A DNA stretch of 64,000 nt from Lacipirellulaceae bacterium (GTDB taxonomy: Bacteria > Planctomycetota > Planctomycetia > Pirellulales > Lacipirellulaceae), in the NCBI GenBank assembly GCA_040218535.1, contig JAVJRG010000005.1, positions 1,178,001-1,242,000 on the forward strand. The letters run 5' to 3'. This document shows positions 35,478 through 42,933 of the stretch, one piece after another. The position numbers and the translations under genes were made by a program. Numbering within the stretch: position 1 is the stretch's first letter; every line of letters begins with the position of its first letter. The notes under the pieces are model-generated. The model did not search any database. It was not told the DNA's origin and saw only the letters and a list, made by a program, of their open reading frames with translations.

Positions 35478-36128
35478 TCAGCTACTACCACCTTTGCCGC
35501 CACTGCTTCCACCACGGCGGCCTCCGCTGCTTCCACCCTTACGGCCACCGCTGCTGCCGCCTTTGCGACCGCCGCTGCTGCCGCCCTTACGACCGCCGCT
35601 GCTTCCACCCTTACGGCCACCGCTGCTGCCGCCTTTGCGACCGCCGCTGCTTCCACCCTTGCGACCACCGCTGCTGCCGCCTTTGCGACCGCCGCTGCTT
35701 CCACCCTTGCGACCACCGCTGCTTCCGCCCTTACGGCCACCACTGCTGCCGCCTTTGCGACCGCCGCTGCTTCCACCCTTACGACCACCACTGCTGCCGC
35801 CCTTGCGACCGCCGCTGCTACCGCCCTTACGGCCACCGCTGCTTCCACCCTTGCGACCACCGCTGCTGCCGCCTTTGCGGCCGCCACTGCTGCCGCCCTT
35901 GCGACCACCGCTACTTCCACCCTTGCGGCCACCGCTACTGCCGCCCTTACGGCCACCGCTGCTGCCTCCCTTGCCGCCGCTGCTACCTCCTCGGCCACCA
36001 CTGCTTCCGCCTTTTCCGCCGCTGCCCGATCCGCCTTTGCCACCACTGCCGCTACCGCCGCCGTGATGCCCGCCCCACTTGCTTGGCGCAATTCGCTCCT
36101 CCAAGCGTGTAATTTTAAATCTACCCAT
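35478..36128 (-). CDS. KGGSSGGR-repeat protein with leader-like N-terminus
   Basis: 216 aa. A good Shine-Dalgarno AGGAG (36137-36141) stands 8 bases before the ATG. The N-terminus MGRFKITRLEERIAPS is followed by WGGHHGGG and Gly/Ser turns, then 19 consecutive exact KGGSSGGR units (residues 53-204) and a short tail. The DNA units vary at third codon positions (GGA/GGC/GGT, AAA/AAG, CGT/CGC/CGG) while the protein stays fixed, which argues for selection on the peptide. Highly basic. It has no ordinary signal peptide. Position ahead of a PqqD-protease-exporter fusion suggests a secreted or processed substrate. The L-E-x-R pattern recalls N-termini of planctomycete extracellular proteins. Confidence 0.8.
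   Translation of the reverse strand: MGRFKITRLEERIAPSKWGGHHGGGSGSGGKGGSGSGGKGGSSGGRGGSSGGKGGSSGGRKGGSSGGRKGGSSGGRKGGSSGGRKGGSSGGRKGGSSGGRKGGSSGGRKGGSSGGRKGGSSGGRKGGSSGGRKGGSSGGRKGGSSGGRKGGSSGGRKGGSSGGRKGGSSGGRKGGSSGGRKGGSSGGRKGGSSGGRKGGSSGGRRGGSSGGKGGSS
35494..36066 (-). repeat. 24-bp tandem repeat tract coding KGGSSGGR
   Basis: The minisatellite-like tract has 19 exact protein units plus imperfect ones at both ends. All three frames of both strands stay open for long stretches because of the composition, so the other frames are shadows. Unit number may vary between strains. Confidence 0.85.
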
Positions 36129-36563
36129 TTGAGTTACTCCTATTATGAAGAGTCTTTTGTTCGCGCCGAGTTGCGAACTCTGCCCAGCTGACTATTCTCA
36201 CCTTGCCAAATTGGCGCATCAAGCATATTTAACCCGATTAGTACAAATTCCCTAATATCCGCACTGGTTGGCACTTAGGAATCAGGCTTGGGGCGGAGAA
36301 TGCCCGTTGGTTTGCTCGGACAAGGGCAACTAGATGATCGCGGCGGCCGTCAACGCCTTAGGTCAAGCCATAGGGAGGATCCCGGAAGATCCGGAATCTG
36401 GACTCGACTGACGGCAATAGGTCGTGAGAAGCTTCAGAGCGTTCGTTCATCATGCTTCAGTTGTCAGTAGGTAGCGCTCTCGACTGTACGAAATGAAGAA
36501 CAATCGCTTTCGGGACCATTCAAAATCGGTGCCCGAGTCAAGCCGAAGAGAGTCTGGAGACCA

Positions 36564-36626
36564 GTAAGCGGACGAAGAGGGATTCGAACCCCCGGTACCT
36601 TGCGAGCACGCCGGTTTTCAAAACCG
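36564..36626 (-). repeat. Left copy of the tRNA-Ser direct repeat (att-like)
   Basis: 63 bp matching 50185-50249 with one substitution and two one-base gaps. The match starts next to the 3' end of the tRNA and stops in the anticodon arm, as expected for an attachment site of a tRNA-targeting tyrosine recombinase. Confidence 0.75.
36569..36626 (-). pseudogene. tRNA-Ser 3' fragment
   Basis: Contains the discriminator end, 3' acceptor strand, T-arm, variable arm and anticodon loop (TTTGAAA) of tRNA-Ser(TGA) but lacks the D-arm and the 5' acceptor strand. It cannot be functional. Confidence 0.85.
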
Positions 36627-37002
36627 AGAATTGAATAGGGCAATTGATATGCACTTGTTGGACATTTGCGTTTCAGTAAGGCCAAGAATCGTTTTGTGTG
36701 AGCGAAGGGTAGGGCGATTGATCACTCTTGGGATGGTAATTACATGGCCCCGTTTCTGTCAGAAATCTGTCAGATTTAACTTGGGTGTCGCACACGGTAT
36801 GACACTGCAAGAGCAAAAGGGTTTCGTCAAAGATGCCGTTGCTCCATTGCCTCCTCGGAGGCCTGCTAGCACTCTCGGCAAGATCATGCCTACCACCGTT
36901 TCCCCTGTAGGGATGAAGCAGGATTTACCGATAAGGAAAAGGAGGTTCCTGCGCGCTTCGTGCGTACCCTATCCTTTTCTTTCTCGACTCGAACCTTCAT
37001 AG

Positions 37003-38469
37003 ATGGATCCGCTTTGCAATTACTGGCGCTCGAAGTTCGCGCTGGTTCTTGCGAGCCTGCAGCTTTGCATCTTGCTTGCCGTTTGGTTCCGAGCCCAAGC
37101 GCGGGCTTCAGAGTTCCCGCACTCATTGACAGCAATTCTGGACTCAGAGGTCTTTCAAGAGTTCCCCTCGGAGCCTCATCCAGCAAGCGGTGAGTCAGCA
37201 CTCATTAGTGATCCGGTAGTCTCGCACGCTTGCCACACGAGCCCGTTCGCTGGGAACACTTTTCAGACTCACGTGGTTGGAGTTGGATACGAAGAAGGTT
37301 TCGTTATTGCTGCTCCAGGGCCGATGAATCTTCGAGCCAGTGACTCGCCTTATTTGTTAAGGCTGAACGGTTGGGGTCAGTTGCGTCACACGGTGCTTGA
37401 TTCACAAGGGGCCAATCCGGATGTCAATCAGTTTCAACTGAAGCGAGCTCGATTGGTATTCTCTGGCCACGCCTACACGCCGGATTTTGCCTATTACGTC
37501 CAGTTGGATGGACGCAGCAGCAGCGGCGACGATGTGCGGTTGCTAGATTACTTTTTGACCTACGACATTGGGCGTCATCTTTGGGAACGTGATCAGGGCA
37601 CGCTAGTATTTAAAACGGGACAATACAAGATGCCATTTACGATGGCGCGATCGCTGTCAGGGCGAGAATTCGAGTTCTCTGATCGTGCAATGGCGAGCAC
37701 CTTCTTCGACGTGAATCGCAGTTTAGCTTGGGGATTGGCCGGACAACAGAATCAGGCGGTGGTGCCTTGGAATTGGGAGGTAGCCGTCTTTAACGGGTTA
37801 GTGACCGGAGGTGCCGAGACCGGTAGTAGTGGGACCTTGGATGACAACTTCGCCTATTCAGGTCGCATCGTTGCCTTCCCGATCGGGGAATGGGGACTTG
37901 GTGCACTGGCAGATTTCGACCAGCATGAGCAACTGGCGGTGCGCTCGGGGCTGGCATTTGCGACTACCACGATCGACTCAAGTGGCACGACGGAGTTCAG
38001 CAGCCTGAGGGTGGTTGACTCGGGAGCGACGCTTGCTTCGCTCTTGCCGGCGTCGGCAACCCAATACACCGTCAATCTCTATTCAATCGATACGTCGTTC
38101 AAGTGGCGAGGTTGGTCGACGACCTTCGAATACTACTTCCGGAACGTGGGGCAAATCAATGATCCAACCATTGATCGCCTCTTCGATCATGGATTCTGGC
38201 TTCAATTGGGAAAATTCGTTGTCCCCAGGAAACTTCAACTGCTCACCCGTTGGTCGCGGGTCGAGGGCGACTCGGGCACGTTGGGGCTGGCGAATCAAAG
38301 TTCCGAAGAGATTTCGGGGGGCTTGGTTTGGTACTTTCGCGAGCAGCATGCTAAGTTCACAGCGGACATGACTTATCTGGATGGTGCTCCCATCCGCTCA
38401 TCAGCCCTCGACATTTCCCCGGGTGACGTCGGCTGGCTGTTTCGTTCGCAGATACAATTCGCGTTTTAG
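37003..38469 (+). CDS. OprP/OprO-like porin
   Basis: 488 aa. N-terminal hydrophobic segment (FALVLASLQLCILLAVWF), a linker, then a phosphate-selective-porin type beta-barrel: LRLNGWGQLRHTV, FQLKRARLVFSGHAYTPDFAYYVQLDG, FKTGQYKMPF and the C-terminal strand SQIQFAF. Such channels carry anions, often phosphate, across the outer membrane. First gene of the proposed island. A small inverted repeat (GAGAAC/GTTCTC, 38480-38502) follows, between it and the convergent HAD gene. Confidence 0.85.
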   Translation: MDPLCNYWRSKFALVLASLQLCILLAVWFRAQARASEFPHSLTAILDSEVFQEFPSEPHPASGESALISDPVVSHACHTSPFAGNTFQTHVVGVGYEEGFVIAAPGPMNLRASDSPYLLRLNGWGQLRHTVLDSQGANPDVNQFQLKRARLVFSGHAYTPDFAYYVQLDGRSSSGDDVRLLDYFLTYDIGRHLWERDQGTLVFKTGQYKMPFTMARSLSGREFEFSDRAMASTFFDVNRSLAWGLAGQQNQAVVPWNWEVAVFNGLVTGGAETGSSGTLDDNFAYSGRIVAFPIGEWGLGALADFDQHEQLAVRSGLAFATTTIDSSGTTEFSSLRVVDSGATLASLLPASATQYTVNLYSIDTSFKWRGWSTTFEYYFRNVGQINDPTIDRLFDHGFWLQLGKFVVPRKLQLLTRWSRVEGDSGTLGLANQSSEEISGGLVWYFREQHAKFTADMTYLDGAPIRSSALDISPGDVGWLFRSQIQFAF

Positions 38470-38544
38470 CGGACTTTGATGAGAACTTCAGTGATGGGTT
38501 CTCGATTGAATGATGCCCAGAGCTAGGGGCAGAGAGTCGTTATA

Positions 38545-39546
38545 CTAGGGGGCCTTGTTCTCGGGCGGGAAGATGCGCTTCCAATCACGCTGCATATCCA
38601 CAACATGCCAACCTCGGCTTTGGGCTTCGTCGAGTCCGCGATCTAGCTTTCCGACGTGGGACTGTCGGTCGTATGCCCATTCGCGCTCAGCGTCCGTGTG
38701 ATGTACAATCATCCCGAATCGAGATCCACTGCCAGCGGTCGTCCACTCGAGCATCTGAAAGTCGCCGTCCGAGTTGCCGAAAGCCATCAGTGGCCGCCTG
38801 CCAATATGGTCTTGGATACCAATCGGTTTCCCTTCTTTGTCATCAATAAAGTTGAGTTCAGGTAGACGGACGATGGCGGGTTTTCCATCGCGAAGCTCAT
38901 ATCTAGTCTTGACGCTGCTTCCAACAACTTGCTCGGGAGGAATCCCATAAACGCGTTCTGTCCAAGGGCGCATGAACTCTATACCGCCGCCGGAAACGAT
39001 GAAGGTTTTAAAGCCATTCGCTCTTAGGTAGTCGAGTAGTTCCAGCATCGGCTGGTAAACCATTTCCGTGTAGAGTCGGCCTGTCTTCGGATGACGAGCG
39101 GTCGTTACCCAATCGATAACCACCTGATCGAACTCTTCCGAGGTCAGCCCTGCGTGCGTCGCCATCACCAATTCAACGAGGCTTTTCTTGCCACCGGCTG
39201 CGACCTTTTGCAAGTCACCGTTCAAGACGGACGCATAAGGCTCCTCGGTTTTCCATTCGGGATGCTTAGGCGTCAGGGCTTTGATGCGGTCAACGATAAA
39301 GAATGCCTGAAAATACATCGGTTGCTCCGCCCACAGGCAGCCGTCGTTGTCGAAGACGGCAATCCGTTCTGCAGCTGGGACGTAATCATCGGAGCCTTCG
39401 TCGGCTACCGTGCTAACGAAGGCAATGATACTCTGCTTCACTGGCCCGTCGTTCCAGGAAGGGAGTGGCTCTGATGCCGATAGCGAGGAAACCTTGAAGA
39501 CTAATACGAGAAAGGCGGCGGTAAGCTTGTTTGTGCTTTGCTTCAT
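38545..39546 (-). CDS. Secreted HAD-superfamily phosphatase
   Basis: 333 aa from the ATG at 39546, giving a signal peptide (LTAAFLVLVFKVSSLSA). HAD motifs: VFDNDGCLW (nucleophile Asp in DNDG), IVSGGG (Ser of motif II), and late GNSDGDFQML for the metal-binding acids. Similar to phosphoserine-phosphatase-like HAD enzymes exported to the periplasm. Follows the arylsulfatase on the same strand, separated by a perfect hairpin. Probably releases phosphate from an outside substrate. Confidence 0.88.
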   Translation of the reverse strand: MKQSTNKLTAAFLVLVFKVSSLSASEPLPSWNDGPVKQSIIAFVSTVADEGSDDYVPAAERIAVFDNDGCLWAEQPMYFQAFFIVDRIKALTPKHPEWKTEEPYASVLNGDLQKVAAGGKKSLVELVMATHAGLTSEEFDQVVIDWVTTARHPKTGRLYTEMVYQPMLELLDYLRANGFKTFIVSGGGIEFMRPWTERVYGIPPEQVVGSSVKTRYELRDGKPAIVRLPELNFIDDKEGKPIGIQDHIGRRPLMAFGNSDGDFQMLEWTTAGSGSRFGMIVHHTDAEREWAYDRQSHVGKLDRGLDEAQSRGWHVVDMQRDWKRIFPPENKAP

Positions 39547-39582
39547 CGTTAGAGATTCCAAATTTTGAGCCGTTGAAATGAG

Positions 39583-39616
39583 ACCGTCCGCCTCCCCGAG
39601 CGGGGAGGCGGACGGT
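39583..39616. terminator. Perfect 16-bp hairpin between sulfatase and HAD genes
   Basis: ACCGTCCGCCTCCCCG pairs with CGGGGAGGCGGACGGT around a 2-base loop. No T-run follows on the minus strand, so it may stabilise or partly stop the transcript within the operon. Confidence 0.6.
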
Positions 39617-39642
39617 GCGAGTTGCAAGCTTCTCTAGAAAAG

Positions 39643-41211
39643 CTATTTCGAACCGACGCCAGCTTTGATCTGCTCGATAACTTTATCGAGGTTGAACGAT
39701 CCTGGGGTCTGGCTGGGCGGATACTCTTGCATGCTCTTAAGGAACTTGCCAGCCACGTCTTGCATGGGGACAAGCACAAAGACGCGGTCGATGTACCAAT
39801 CCCAATACGTGTTGGAGTTCTCCTGGGCTTTCTCAAAGGGGTCGCGACGCAGATTAAACAAGTAGGGGATGCGGAGTTGCACGAATGGCTCCTGCCAAAC
39901 CCCAAGCTGCACGCCACGGTTGGCGAGGAAGACCGCCTTCCACGGACCGAGACGAATCGCGACGATTTGCCCCTCGTCGTTCACGTACATGAACTCTTTG
40001 CGCGGAGAGTCCTTCGTTTTGCCCATCAGATAGTCAAGCTGGTTGTAGCCGTCGATCATGTTCCGATACTTGCGACCGATCAGCTCCGTTCCAGCAGCCA
40101 GTTTCTCCTTAATCTTCGGTTCGCCAGCGGCGGCTGCGAAGGTGGGCAGCCAATCTTCATGGGCGACGATCCCGTTGAGCGTTACATCTTCAAGGAACTT
40201 CCCTGGCCAACGCACAAACGTTGGCACGCGGTAGGCACCCTCCCAGTTGCTGTTTTTTTCACCTCGGAACGGTGTTGTTCCTGCGTCAGGCCAAGTATTA
40301 AAGTGCGGACCATTGTCGGTTGAGTATTGCACGATGGTGTTCTCTGCGATGCCTAGCTCGTCAAGCAGGTCAAGCAACTCGCCAACGTGCATGTCGTGTT
40401 CCACCATGCCATCGTGGTACTCATCGCCGTCTTTGCCGGAAATGCCGCGGTGCTCCTCTTTGACGTGAGTGCGAAAGTGCATTCGCGTTCCGTTCCACCA
40501 GCAGAAGAAAGGCTTGCCCGCTTCGTGCTGTCGCTTGATGAAGTCCTTAGCGGCAGCGACCGTTTCGTCATCGACGGTTTCCATTCGCTTCTTCGTCAAA
40601 GCGCCAGTGTCTTCGATCTTCTGGGTGCCATCGGGCATCGCGTACGAGCGGATGACGCCGCGCGGGCCGTATCTCTCGCCGAACTTTTTGCCACTGGGTA
40701 GGACGAGATCGGTGGGATAGTCTTCATTCTCCGGCTCTTCTTCAGCATTAAGGTGGTAGAGGTTCCCGAAGAATTCGTCGAAGCCGTGGTTCGTTGGGAG
40801 GTGTTCGTCGAGATCGCCCTGGTGGTTCTTCCCGAATTGTCCCGTGGCGTAGCCTTGTTCTTTCATGACGGCAGCTATGCAGACATCGGTTTCTTGCCAA
40901 CCTTCCTTGGCACCAGGCATGCCGACCTTGGTCATGCCCGTTCGAACAGGGACATTCCCGCCCAGGAATGCTGCGCGACCCGCAGTGCACGACTGCTGAG
41001 CATAGTAGTCCGTAAAGGCGATCCCTTCTTTGGCAATCCGATCGATGTTGGGAGTCTTGTAGCCCATCATGCCACGGTTGTTGTGACTAATATTCCAAGT
41101 CCCGATGTCATCGCCCCAAATTACGAGAATATTGGGTTTGTCGGCAGCGTGAGTCGCAGTCGCCACAAGAGCGAGAGCAACAGAAGCGAGTAAACAGAGC
41201 CTCTTAATCAT
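39643..41211 (-). CDS. Arylsulfatase, formylglycine-dependent
   Basis: 522 aa from the ATG at 41211 with signal peptide (LLASVALALVATATHA). Metal site begins NILVIWGDDIGTWN. The sulfatase signature C75-T-A-G-R is the C-x-A-x-R variant of the formylglycine motif, in SCTAGRAAFLGG. Further blocks: GYATGQFGKNHQGD, TDNGPHFNTWPD and TPFRGEKNSNWEGAYRVP. Hydrolyses sulfate esters in the periplasm after Cys-to-formylglycine conversion. Lies in the HlyD/DUF3302 operon. Confidence 0.93.
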   Translation of the reverse strand: MIKRLCLLASVALALVATATHAADKPNILVIWGDDIGTWNISHNNRGMMGYKTPNIDRIAKEGIAFTDYYAQQSCTAGRAAFLGGNVPVRTGMTKVGMPGAKEGWQETDVCIAAVMKEQGYATGQFGKNHQGDLDEHLPTNHGFDEFFGNLYHLNAEEEPENEDYPTDLVLPSGKKFGERYGPRGVIRSYAMPDGTQKIEDTGALTKKRMETVDDETVAAAKDFIKRQHEAGKPFFCWWNGTRMHFRTHVKEEHRGISGKDGDEYHDGMVEHDMHVGELLDLLDELGIAENTIVQYSTDNGPHFNTWPDAGTTPFRGEKNSNWEGAYRVPTFVRWPGKFLEDVTLNGIVAHEDWLPTFAAAAGEPKIKEKLAAGTELIGRKYRNMIDGYNQLDYLMGKTKDSPRKEFMYVNDEGQIVAIRLGPWKAVFLANRGVQLGVWQEPFVQLRIPYLFNLRRDPFEKAQENSNTYWDWYIDRVFVLVPMQDVAGKFLKSMQEYPPSQTPGSFNLDKVIEQIKAGVGSK

Positions 41212-41273
41212 GACAGTTACCTCCGAAAGTAAATTAGAAAGAAGTGTTAAACCAGGTTTCGACGTGACTCGTG

Positions 41274-42401
41274 TTAGAACAAGTATTTGAGCCAACTCTG
41301 CATCCGCACTACGAACATCACCGGAATGCCAGCAATGGGGACGTGATTCGTATAGATTGCAGCCAAACCGTTTGAGCCCGCGGGCAATCGCAAGTCTTCG
41401 GCTTCGTCGATCTGGATACGCACTGCGAACTTCGACGGCTTTGCAGGGCCTAGGTCTTCGGGCAAATCGCCAGTAGCAAGCAGTTGTCCAGCTCCCGAGA
41501 TGTCAATGAGTGTCAAGACTCTCCCCCTGAAGACCTCTCCGGGATATCCATTCAGGACCACTTCTGCGTAATGACCAGGCTCAATCAACAAGTAATTCTT
41601 TTGATCAATCAAAGCGACAACAACGCCACGTTCGTCTTTCTGGGAGTCTCGAACGAAACTCATGACCGAACCGGCTCCAGGACCGCCCACAAGCATTCCT
41701 TCTTGCAGTTGCAGGTTGGTGACAAACCCATTGCCGGGGGCAAGAACGGTGGTCTGCTGCAAATCGTACTTAGCGCTCTCTAGCGAAGCTTGGGCTTGGG
41801 ATAACTTCGCATTGGCAAGTTCCACCGAAAGCAGCGACTGTTTCTCCGTTGCTTTGGCTTGCTCTAAGGTGGTGACAGCTTGTTGGTAGCGGGTGATTGT
41901 CTGCTCAAGTTTTTCTTCAGTTGTTGCTCCACTGGGCAGAAGCTTTTCCTGTCGTTCGCGTTCGCGTGTCATGAATTCCAAGTCAGATTGGGCACGCCTG
42001 ATTCCCGCCTGAGCGATTTCAATGCTCGACTGAGCGACGCCAACACTCTGCTCGGCTTCCTTCACGGTAGCTTCCAGGCGGTCAACTGTTTTTCGATAGG
42101 GTACGGGATCGACCTCGAACAATACATCACCCGCAGAAACAGGTACGTTTGGTTGAACGGCTATTTTGACAACCCGCCCAGCCTGCTTCATCTGTGGAAT
42201 GACGGGCACGACTTTTTGAAAGACGCGAACATCGCTGGAGAGCGGATGGTAGTACTGAGCACAGAACAAGAGGGCGAGTATCAGCGCTGGACCCACGGAT
42301 CCAGCGACAACAGCAATCGGCAGAGAAAACCGTAAGAGCTTTAGCTTGTCGAATACCAACCACAGTACAAGGCAGTAGGCACCTCCCAGGAGCCACATCA
42401 T
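41274..42401 (-). CDS. HlyD-family membrane fusion protein, YiaV-like
   Basis: 375 aa. Two N-terminal membrane segments (WLLGGAYCLVLWLVFDKL and a second), then the adaptor: VIPQMKQAGRVVKIAVQPN, LFEVDPVPYRKTVDRLEA, a coiled coil, and VLAPGNGFVTNLQLQEG. This matches the YiaV/EmrA layout. It begins in a 4-bp ATGA overlap with the upstream 63-aa gene, so translation is coupled. Confidence 0.9.
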   Translation of the reverse strand: MMWLLGGAYCLVLWLVFDKLKLLRFSLPIAVVAGSVGPALILALLFCAQYYHPLSSDVRVFQKVVPVIPQMKQAGRVVKIAVQPNVPVSAGDVLFEVDPVPYRKTVDRLEATVKEAEQSVGVAQSSIEIAQAGIRRAQSDLEFMTRERERQEKLLPSGATTEEKLEQTITRYQQAVTTLEQAKATEKQSLLSVELANAKLSQAQASLESAKYDLQQTTVLAPGNGFVTNLQLQEGMLVGGPGAGSVMSFVRDSQKDERGVVVALIDQKNYLLIEPGHYAEVVLNGYPGEVFRGRVLTLIDISGAGQLLATGDLPEDLGPAKPSKFAVRIQIDEAEDLRLPAGSNGLAAIYTNHVPIAGIPVMFVVRMQSWLKYLF

Positions 42402-42589
42402 GATGTGCTCTCCTTTGTTGACGCCGTCGCAAGTTTCGTTAGTCTCTTCTCAATCCGCCTGATTCTCTCTCGAATACCGCTCGATGCCGACGCGTAGCTC
42501 TCGTCCTCCGACGCTACTGAGTCTTCGGCAGCGTTTAACTTGCGATACAAGTAGAACACGTAAACACAGGTAAGTAGAGCGACGATCAA
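42398..42589 (-). CDS. Small membrane protein in yiaVW-like operon
   Basis: 63 aa. One transmembrane helix at the N-terminus (IVALLTCVYVFYLYRKL) and a charged helical tail rich in Arg, Lys and Glu. No known domain. It overlaps both neighbours by four bases (ATGA junctions at 42586-42589 and 42398-42401), which makes it very likely a true gene of the operon, perhaps a partner of the HlyD protein. Confidence 0.7.
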   Translation of the reverse strand: MIVALLTCVYVFYLYRKLNAAEDSVASEDESYASASSGIRERIRRIEKRLTKLATASTKESTS

Positions 42590-42915
42590 GAACGGGGCAC
42601 CTTTTGCTGATTCTCCAACCTGTCGATGGTGGCTTCCAAGCTACTCAATGCTTCCTCAATCTCGTGACTGTTCGCAGTCTGATACTTCCAGAATGCCCAT
42701 GCGAAGGCAACCACCCAGAGGATGCCTGTTGGCAACCCGAGCCAACCACAAGCGTTGACTGCTGCGGTTTGCGGATGATTTCGTGCCGCAGCAATCCGTC
42801 CCGGAAGGGACGCGAGCAAGATCGCAACAGCGATGCCTACCAACAGCATCGCAAACAACACGAGCAAAGCGATGACGTGCAGAGTTGGCCCGATAGAAAT
42901 GAATGGATAATCCAT
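42586..42915 (-). CDS. DUF3302 inner-membrane protein, YiaW-like
   Basis: 109 aa. Transmembrane segment ~residues 10-35, the family core IAAARNHPQTAAVNACGWLG, and a second helix (TGILWVVAFAWAFW). E. coli has the same pair yiaW (DUF3302) and yiaV (HlyD). The C-terminal ~25 residues form a charged helix. First gene of the operon that runs into HlyD, arylsulfatase and phosphatase. Confidence 0.82.
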   Translation of the reverse strand: MDYPFISIGPTLHVIALLVLFAMLLVGIAVAILLASLPGRIAAARNHPQTAAVNACGWLGLPTGILWVVAFAWAFWKYQTANSHEIEEALSSLEATIDRLENQQKVPRS

Positions 42916-42933
42916 GAAATACGCCCCACCAAA

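Larger units (their letters stand above)
36129..37002. other. Gap at the left end of the proposed island
   Basis: No convincing gene. It holds a tRNA-Ser fragment (36569-36626) and an imperfect repeat AAATCTGTCAGATTT (36763-36777). The frame 36631-37002 has no recognisable domain and no integrase motif. GAGGAG-like signals before the next porin are weak. Confidence 0.6.

Noticed and set aside
35494-36066. Tandem array considered as CRISPR
   Set aside because: Units are 24 bp, directly adjacent without spacers, and encode a constant octapeptide.
35444-36112. Long open frames in other readings of the repeat tract, both strands
   Set aside because: They come from the 24-bp repeat composition (poly Ala/Val, Pro/Leu or Cys/His repeats). 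Only the KGGSSGGR frame has a good ribosome-binding site and a non-repetitive N-terminus.
36627-37002. Integrase remnant at the left island end
   Set aside because: The frame here shows no tyrosine or serine recombinase motifs, so none is claimed.
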